A stretch of DNA of 40,041 nucleotides from Candidatus Poseidoniales archaeon (lineage in GTDB: Archaea > Thermoplasmatota > Poseidoniia > Poseidoniales > Poseidoniaceae), in the NCBI GenBank assembly GCA_012959275.1, contig DUDM01000007.1, positions 1 to 40,041 on the forward strand, given 5' to 3'. A program made the translations under genes and the position numbers. Positions 1 to 6,590 of this stretch are shown in pieces. Every line of letters begins with the position of its first letter. Positions within the stretch are counted from its first letter, which is position 1. The notes below the pieces were generated by a model, which ran no database searches, had not been told where the DNA came from, and saw only the letters and a list, made by a program, of their open reading frames with translations.

Positions 1-1
1 A

Positions 2-94
2 CGTCTTGGTGGTTTGGTGGAGATGGATGACCCAATGTCTGAGGATTTCATTGGTTCTGAATCCTGTAGTATCCGTATTTCAAATTTCAAGTGA
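2..94 (+). CDS. C-terminal fragment of a CDS truncated by the window start (product unknown)
   Basis: Frame 2 is open from the window edge to TGA at 92-94 (…RLGGLVEMDDPMSEDFIGSESCSIRISNFK*); only 30 residues visible. Confidence 0.35.
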   Translation, partial: RLGGLVEMDDPMSEDFIGSESCSIRISNFK

Positions 95-233
95 AGACTA
101 TAACCCTAATGCGACACCAATTCTTTGTCCCAAAGGGAGCGAAAGCGATGACCACAGGTAATTATACCGCACCTGAGAAGACCCCAACCGGATACGGGGT
201 AGGGACGCCCCGTGTCCAAAACGGGTGAACTAA

Positions 234-1001
234 ATGGGGTTTTTTGATTGGTTAACTGGCGGCAAGAAGCCGCCCTCTTACCCCCCATGCCTTTTCCCAG
301 GATGCAATATTGATGGATGGCACGCGCACCGCAAGGGCCCAATCTGCGCTGTTGAAACCTGTTCTACTCACGCCTGGTCAAAAGGCGATATCCTTTGCGA
401 TCAACATTATCTTTCAAGAAACCCGATTTGTGCTGCTTCAACTTGCACTCAACATGTTTTCAAACCCGAGCACACTCATTGCTATGACCATTGGAAAATT
501 GGTGAAACACAAAGGAAAAAGCATCTAAGGGAGATGAGTAGAACAGTTTCTTGGGCTCGTAAAGGTAATTATAACCGGTTGATTTCTTTTACATCATCAT
601 ATTTGCGAACACCCATTGAAAGGTGTGATGAACAATCAGTTCTTGATTGTTTAATAACCAAAATGGGGATTCATCCTGGTCATGCTGCTGCATTCACTTC
701 TTCCGACGCGGCAAGAGGAATCATTGGTTGGGCTCCTCCTCTTGACACAAAGGGGTTGGAGAATGAGGGCTATGAATGGACTGACTTCAAAGGAGGAAAA
801 TGGTATCGTTCACTTAGTCAACCTGGGCCTTGGACTCGTCATGGAGGGAAGGTTCACGATGAGTTAGGGAGGGGTAATACACCCACGGGCATCCAAGAGC
901 AAAGTAATAAATCCACGATAATTCAGAATATCACTTACAATATTCAAGATAGCGCAATATCAGGAGATATCAAGGCTGATGTAAATCTCAAAGACGATTA
1001 G
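234..1001 (+). CDS. Cys/His-repeat putative zinc-binding protein, unknown function
   Basis: 255-aa ORF, ATG at 234. Contains tandem PICAxxTCxxHx8CxxH units and a C-terminal NITYNIQDSAISGDI segment. Confidence 0.7.
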   Translation: MGFFDWLTGGKKPPSYPPCLFPGCNIDGWHAHRKGPICAVETCSTHAWSKGDILCDQHYLSRNPICAASTCTQHVFKPEHTHCYDHWKIGETQRKKHLREMSRTVSWARKGNYNRLISFTSSYLRTPIERCDEQSVLDCLITKMGIHPGHAAAFTSSDAARGIIGWAPPLDTKGLENEGYEWTDFKGGKWYRSLSQPGPWTRHGGKVHDELGRGNTPTGIQEQSNKSTIIQNITYNIQDSAISGDIKADVNLKDD

Positions 1002-1089
1002 CACTTCTAATGTATGAACAGGGATAGAAAAAAAGCCATCTTCCGAATCTATAATTCTGCTTGAACATGCAATTGGAATTGTTGATTTT

Positions 1090-1800
1090 TCAATTGAGCC
1101 ATTCATCCACCAAATGGACCAAGGTCTCGGCTCTATGGTAAGGCGATACAACGTCAGCCGCCTGCTTGGTTGATTCGAATGCACCACCTACTGCGATGGA
1201 ATGTCCGGCCACCTCAAACATCGGGTCATCATTGGATGCATCTCCAACAACACACACATTATTTGCTTCAATACCCCTTATCTTGAGAGAGTGTAGGAGA
1301 CCAGTACCTTTGTTGACTTGGGGTTCTGCAAGATGAATGGCAAATCCTGTTCTCACCACCGTCAAGTCAGACCATTGCGAATCTGCCAGCAATTCTCTCA
1401 TTCTCTGGTCATCAGCAACGGTCTTCAGGCACCATTCACTTTCTCTCCAAGCATTTGATTCAATTCCAGTAGGGTCTAAGTCCATTTTTGTTGCAAGCCA
1501 ATTAGCGGCTGATTTGGCTCCTTCTCCATCAGCCATGACATCGAGACGATTGAATGCCGGCTCCCAGATAACTCCACCAGTTTCACAAATCATTGGCCCA
1601 CTCAGGCCAAGAAAACGCCACAAACCCCACGTTATTGGTCTTACATTTCCGGTTGCTAGTCCAACTGGAATTCCTGCCTGTTCTAACTCGCGTAATGCTT
1701 CAACTGCACCGGTGTGGAGTAATTTATTTTCATCTGTGAGAGTTCCATCAATATCGATGACCAACATTTGAAGTTGGTGTGAATCAGGCAGCAGACCCAT
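1090..1800 (-). CDS. HAD-superfamily phosphatase, archaeal phosphoglycolate-phosphatase-like
   Basis: HAD motif I MLVIDIDGTLTD, GLATGN, and VVGDASNDDPMF motif IV. ORF extends to 1875, but the ATG at 1800 precedes the conserved region more closely. Confidence 0.8.
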   Translation of the reverse strand: MGLLPDSHQLQMLVIDIDGTLTDENKLLHTGAVEALRELEQAGIPVGLATGNVRPITWGLWRFLGLSGPMICETGGVIWEPAFNRLDVMADGEGAKSAANWLATKMDLDPTGIESNAWRESEWCLKTVADDQRMRELLADSQWSDLTVVRTGFAIHLAEPQVNKGTGLLHSLKIRGIEANNVCVVGDASNDDPMFEVAGHSIAVGGAFESTKQAADVVSPYHRAETLVHLVDEWLN

Positions 1801-1882
1801 GATTGTTGCTAAAGGCAGTAGCGCTTGATTGTGCCGTCGCCTTTGCGTTGGGTTCAAGACTGCTTGCTTGCCCACGTTGAGT

Positions 1883-4516
1883 ATGGCTGAGGTTGTCGAT
1901 GATGGTGACTTCCTCTATCTAGATGATGAGGTAGCACCTCCAAAGGTGAAAACTTCAAAGCCGAAAAAAGTTCCAAAGCCCGTCGAAGTTACAATTGAAA
2001 CCACACCAGTAGATTCTGTGTTGATGGATTTGGTTGTGGCTGGCGAGCAATCGATATCTTGGCCACTGAGTGGAATGGACTGTCCTGATTGTGCATTCAA
2101 GGCAACAAAGGCTTTGAATCGACTTGATGTTGTTTCTGAATGTAGCGTTTCTGCCACTGAAGGTAGCGTTCGTTTAGTGGTAGATTTGTCCAAAGGAAGT
2201 CTTTCTGAGGCAAATACAGTTCTAACTAGTCTTGGACATGCTCCAAATCTTGGCTGGAATGAATTGGTTGGAGTAAATGCTACGGCTGTTTCTTCTCGTC
2301 TTGATGTTGACCAGCGAGGTTTACTCAAATTACTAAAGCGCCAATCAGGAATTCTTGATGCGCAAATCGATAGTGATGGATTTGTGCTTATTCAAGTTTC
2401 AACTGATTGCAGCCCCTCGATTATTGAGGCAAGAAACTCTTCTCTTGCAAATTTAATTGGGCACGAAGTTTCATTGAAAGTATCTTCTTCTCAAAAACTT
2501 AGACCGGATCAGATTAGATTGGTAGGTGGAGCCTTAGCAATCCCTGCATTCATCGTAGTTTTGGGATTAGAAACGGCTTCATTAGGACCAGCATGGCTTG
2601 CCGCATCCATTGCAATAATGGGAATATTAGTGGGTGGTTATCGAATGTTTATCGAGGCTTTTGCCAGTTTGAAAAATCGTCAGATTGGTTTCCAAGTTCT
2701 AACTTCATTAGCAGTGATTGGGGCTGCTATACTTCAGGCTTGGAGCGAGGCGCTTTTGGTAATTATTTTGGTAGCCTTCACTGCACATATGGAAGGCTCT
2801 GCATTAGTGCGTGCTCGTGAAGCAATGCAAGGGGGGCTTGACCGAATACCAAGAATGGCCCGTCAAGTTAAGGGAACAAGTAAGCCGAAAAAGATTCTCC
2901 AAATGGCAAGTTCACAAGACCTCTCCCCCGTTGCGGCAAAAAAACCTCAATGCAGTAGTGAAGAAATGCCAGTATCATTATTGCAAATCGGAGATATAGT
3001 CGAAGTTCGAAGTGGTGAAATCATCCCCGTCGATGGCATAGTGACTGAAGGAATGGGTTCGATCGATAGAGCACCATTGACCGGTGAGTCAATCCCAGTA
3101 AGGGTCGAAAGAGGCGATGAAGTGCTTGCTGGCTTAGTATTGCAGCAAGGACCATTGATCATTCAAACTGCTGCGATTGGAGACGATACTCGCTTGAATG
3201 GCTTGATTGAAGACGTTCATACTTTCAGAGAAAAACCACCCCGTTTACAGAGTTCAGTTGAGGTTTTCACTGCTATTTGGATTCCACTAGTATTGTTAGG
3301 TGCGCCCTTGGCTTGGTTCCTTTCTGGTGATGTTGAGAATTGGAAATTGATGTTGCTGCTTTGGGTGGTCGCTTGTCCTTGTGCATTATTGCTGGCAGCA
3401 CCTGTTCCTCATGCTGCTTCTTTGGCGAATGCAGCTCGAAGCGGCGCTATTGCTCGAGGAGGAGATGTAATGGAGCGCCTCGGCAAAGTCAATCTCGCTC
3501 TTTTGGATAAGACTGGAACACTCACTTCAGGAAAACCTCGCCTTGAACAAATTGTTATGGCTAAAGGGCGGCAGGAATCTGCGGCACTCAAATTGGCTCG
3601 AGGAATCGAAGCAAGGTCTTCACACCCCTATGCGGCCGTGGTGATGGAATATACCGCTGATTTACAGGAAGCCGAAGTTAGCGAACACCATGACGGGGAA
3701 GCCGGCGTGATTGCGAAGCAAGGTACGGCAAAGGTTTACTTCGGCCGTCCAGATTGGCTACAATCAGAAGGAGTTACAATCCCAAAAGAGTTACTATCCG
3801 CCATTGAAGAGGCCAAAGAAGTAGGCCATGGAGCCTCATTACTGAGTAAGTCAGGAAAAGCAATCGCTCTCTTTGTTTTCGTTCACGATGATATCAGACC
3901 TGGGGCGGAGGAACTCATCAAAGACCTTCATCATCAGAAAGTCAATGTCGAAATTTTGAGTGGTGACCTAACAACTGCAACGCAAGTATTTGGACCAAGA
4001 GTTGGCTTACCTGCTGCTGCCTGCCGAGGTGATTTATCACCTGATGATAAGGCAAGTTGGGTTGGTTCTCGCTCAAATACTCATGTTACGATGATGGCAG
4101 GAGATGGATTCAACGATGCAGCGGCCTTAGCAAATTCCGATGTGGGGATTGCGATTGGCAGTGGAGAACAAGTCAACTTGGAGGCAGCAGATGTTCTAGT
4201 TCCTGGAGATGACCCACGTCTGATAGGTAACCTTCTAAGATTGGCAAAGAAAACTCGTACCATAGTTGTCCAGAACATTCTAATCTCTGTATTAATTACT
4301 TTGATTCTTGTTTGGTCAGTCTTATCCCAGTATAATGATCAATTGTGGATTGGGGTGTTGGTGCATGAAGCCTCTGCGATTCTTGTTATTTTGAATGGCG
4401 CCCGCCTTTCTGGCGACAAAGGGATGCTGAGAATGTTGCTTGACCTTGGAAAAGACCTGTGGAATGATACTACAGATGCGTTCAAGGCAATAGTTGCATC
4501 TAAAAAATCCTCTTGA
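1883..4516 (+). CDS. P1B-type heavy-metal-transporting ATPase (Zn/Cd/Pb-type likely)
   Basis: N-terminal HMA motif GMDCPDCAFKATKAL, TGES, CPC in the TM segment (VACPCALLLAAP), DKTGTLTSG, SSHPYA, GDGFNDAAALANSDVGIAIG, and C-terminal HEASAILVILNGARL resembling ZntA/CadA. Start taken at MAEVVDDG (1883) rather than 1829. Confidence 0.93.
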   Translation: MAEVVDDGDFLYLDDEVAPPKVKTSKPKKVPKPVEVTIETTPVDSVLMDLVVAGEQSISWPLSGMDCPDCAFKATKALNRLDVVSECSVSATEGSVRLVVDLSKGSLSEANTVLTSLGHAPNLGWNELVGVNATAVSSRLDVDQRGLLKLLKRQSGILDAQIDSDGFVLIQVSTDCSPSIIEARNSSLANLIGHEVSLKVSSSQKLRPDQIRLVGGALAIPAFIVVLGLETASLGPAWLAASIAIMGILVGGYRMFIEAFASLKNRQIGFQVLTSLAVIGAAILQAWSEALLVIILVAFTAHMEGSALVRAREAMQGGLDRIPRMARQVKGTSKPKKILQMASSQDLSPVAAKKPQCSSEEMPVSLLQIGDIVEVRSGEIIPVDGIVTEGMGSIDRAPLTGESIPVRVERGDEVLAGLVLQQGPLIIQTAAIGDDTRLNGLIEDVHTFREKPPRLQSSVEVFTAIWIPLVLLGAPLAWFLSGDVENWKLMLLLWVVACPCALLLAAPVPHAASLANAARSGAIARGGDVMERLGKVNLALLDKTGTLTSGKPRLEQIVMAKGRQESAALKLARGIEARSSHPYAAVVMEYTADLQEAEVSEHHDGEAGVIAKQGTAKVYFGRPDWLQSEGVTIPKELLSAIEEAKEVGHGASLLSKSGKAIALFVFVHDDIRPGAEELIKDLHHQKVNVEILSGDLTTATQVFGPRVGLPAAACRGDLSPDDKASWVGSRSNTHVTMMAGDGFNDAAALANSDVGIAIGSGEQVNLEAADVLVPGDDPRLIGNLLRLAKKTRTIVVQNILISVLITLILVWSVLSQYNDQLWIGVLVHEASAILVILNGARLSGDKGMLRMLLDLGKDLWNDTTDAFKAIVASKKSS

Positions 4517-4610
4517 TGATCCTAAACAAATCAACAATTTTCATGTTGTCATGAATTGAAGGTTTGCGACGCCTTGAAATATGCATGAGCGGGCTTGCAG
4601 GTCGCGGGGA

Positions 4611-5102
4611 ATGGCGATGACGAAGATTCGAGGCGACCCCATCCGAATTTCTCTTGCTCATCCAACTAGGCATGCCCTGTATTCTCAATTGTCATCAGCG
4701 CCTGAGATGTCAACAGTTCAGTTGTGCAAGGCAGTTGGAGTCGAGCGATACCATCTCTATCATCACCTCAAGCATCTGGTCAAGGTTGGTTTGATTGAGA
4801 ACCATAGAGATGTTGGTAGGGCTCGCTGGTGGAAATGTACTCAGCAAGTTAGCCTCGAAACTTCCGCTCCGGCCGCTAGTTCAGGAGCAACACCTGCTTG
4901 GGTCTCTAATATCGATCCTTCTTTACGAGAGATGTTGGAAAAAGGAGCCACCATCAAAATGGTAAATCTATCCGGAAATGCATCAGATTCAATATCTATC
5001 AAAAAATCCTTAGAGCAATTGGCACAAGATAATGGTCTTGATTTAGATTTGCCATTCACTTTCATTCCAGCAGCGGTTGCAGTTATCTCCCGCTCTCGTT
5101 GA
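4611..5102 (+). CDS. Winged-helix (ArsR-like) transcriptional regulator
   Basis: N-terminal LAHPTRHALYSQLSSAPEMSTVQLCKAVGVERYHLYHHLKHLVKVGLIENHRDVGRARWWKC is a typical ArsR/wHTH pattern. Follows the metal ATPase. Confidence 0.7.
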   Translation: MAMTKIRGDPIRISLAHPTRHALYSQLSSAPEMSTVQLCKAVGVERYHLYHHLKHLVKVGLIENHRDVGRARWWKCTQQVSLETSAPAASSGATPAWVSNIDPSLREMLEKGATIKMVNLSGNASDSISIKKSLEQLAQDNGLDLDLPFTFIPAAVAVISRSR

Positions 5103-5117
5103 TAAGGAGGTAGTTTT

Positions 5118-5528
5118 ATGTCAAGTGAGGATTCAACATCAGAGGCCCGTTCAGTGGAATCGAAGATATCGCCTCCACCATTAACTTGCCCTCGTTGTGA
5201 AGGTCTACTTCCAAGTGTGTTGGGTGAAATATCCTGCTTGCTTTGCGGGGCAAGGATGAAGATTGACCATGAACCAACTCGGAGAGAATGGGAAGATGAA
5301 AAATTAAGTTGTCCTGAATGTAATAAAATAGTGGTGGTTGGACTTGGTAAGAGACCTTGTAACATAAGGTGTAGCGCTTGTCGATGCGAAATTGAAGTAA
5401 AGGTAAATGTGCCAAAAACTGAAATTGAATGTCCAGACTGTGAACGCAGGCTCCGATTACGGACTAAACCTGGTACTCGCAAGGTTACCTGTCCTGCTTG
5501 TGATACTCAATTCGAAATGACTGGTTAA
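5118..5528 (+). CDS. Multi-zinc-ribbon protein
   Basis: Repeated CxxC pairs: CPRC…CLLC, CPEC…CSAC, CPDC…CPAC. Starts just downstream of the regulator with a GGAGG-like RBS (aaggaggtag). Confidence 0.75.
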   Translation: MSSEDSTSEARSVESKISPPPLTCPRCEGLLPSVLGEISCLLCGARMKIDHEPTRREWEDEKLSCPECNKIVVVGLGKRPCNIRCSACRCEIEVKVNVPKTEIECPDCERRLRLRTKPGTRKVTCPACDTQFEMTG

Positions 5529-5615
5529 TTGAAAGTGGTTAATAATCAATCTTTTTTTACCAATAAGTAGGGATTGATTGAAGGGCTAGATACCTCCACA
5601 AACACAGTGATAGAG

Positions 5616-6506
5616 ATGCGTACAACCTACCGAATGATGGGCATCGCCGACTTCATCACCTTGGCAAATGCTCTTTTTGGTTCAATTGCTGTGTTTATGT
5701 TGGTCTTAGCAGTTGATTCATTAGACGACCCTTATGACACTGGAATGAAAAATCAATATATTTGGGCTGCGGTATTATTTATCATCCTTTCAATCATTGG
5801 AGATATTATAGATGGACCCGTTGCTCGTAAATACTCCAAGCGTAGAATTCTTGGAGGAAGTTTGGATATCATGTCCGATTGTCTTTCATTTTGTTTTGCT
5901 CCAGCACTAATGATATTCGTAATGTTTGGGAGGATGGGTTCAGCAACTCCTTTTTGGACGGTTCTATTAGCAATTGGATGTTGCTGGTTAATTGCTACAG
6001 GAATGCTAAGGTTGGCTAGATTCGCTCATGAAGAAGGCGGATATGTACCATATTTCAATGGCCTTTCTAGTCCTGCTTCTGCCCTATTATTGATGTCTCT
6101 TTCCTTGCTAATTTGGTTGCAGCCCTCTACCGGTATTGGTCCATCCCTTTCTTCATGGGATTGCAATCCACTTTGTTTCGGAAAAGGTGGAGATAAGCCT
6201 TACTTTGATTTCTTAATCCTTCCATTCATGCTCATTGCAGGTGCAATGATGATTTCAGATCGAAAGTTGCCTAAATTAAAGAATGGCTGGCCGATGTATG
6301 CTTCGATTGCACAGATGCTTTGTCTAGTAGTTGCAACCATCATAATGATGATTCACATTTCTAGAGGTGGTGATGCATATGACTTGGGAGTTTCTAGAAT
6401 TGCTGCCTCTTTGTTATTGACCTCATTCATCTTAGTTTTATTTTACTATATTTTGGGCCCTTCAGTTGTTGCTCAAGAATTACAAGAGCAAACATCCGAG
6501 GAATGA
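5616..6506 (+). CDS. CDP-alcohol phosphatidyltransferase family (PssA/archaetidylserine-synthase-like)
   Basis: CDP-OH-P signature DGPVARKYSKRRILGGSLDIMSD (DGxxARx8GxxxDxxxD), multiple hydrophobic segments. Start likely MRTTYRMMGIADF at 5616. Confidence 0.85.
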   Translation: MRTTYRMMGIADFITLANALFGSIAVFMLVLAVDSLDDPYDTGMKNQYIWAAVLFIILSIIGDIIDGPVARKYSKRRILGGSLDIMSDCLSFCFAPALMIFVMFGRMGSATPFWTVLLAIGCCWLIATGMLRLARFAHEEGGYVPYFNGLSSPASALLLMSLSLLIWLQPSTGIGPSLSSWDCNPLCFGKGGDKPYFDFLILPFMLIAGAMMISDRKLPKLKNGWPMYASIAQMLCLVVATIIMMIHISRGGDAYDLGVSRIAASLLLTSFILVLFYYILGPSVVAQELQEQTSEE

Positions 6507-6590
6507 ATCAACTATCAATCTAGCCTCGCGAAAGCAAACTTGACCCCCCTCCCTTAAGTATGGGAGGATAGGCATTAGGTTCGGGATGGG

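Noticed and set aside
1337-1771. 144-aa plus-strand ORF
   Set aside because: Antisense to the HAD phosphatase, which has clear motifs.
4841-5482. 213-aa minus-strand ORF
   Set aside because: Antisense to two well-supported genes (wHTH and zinc ribbon) and lacks recognisable motifs.
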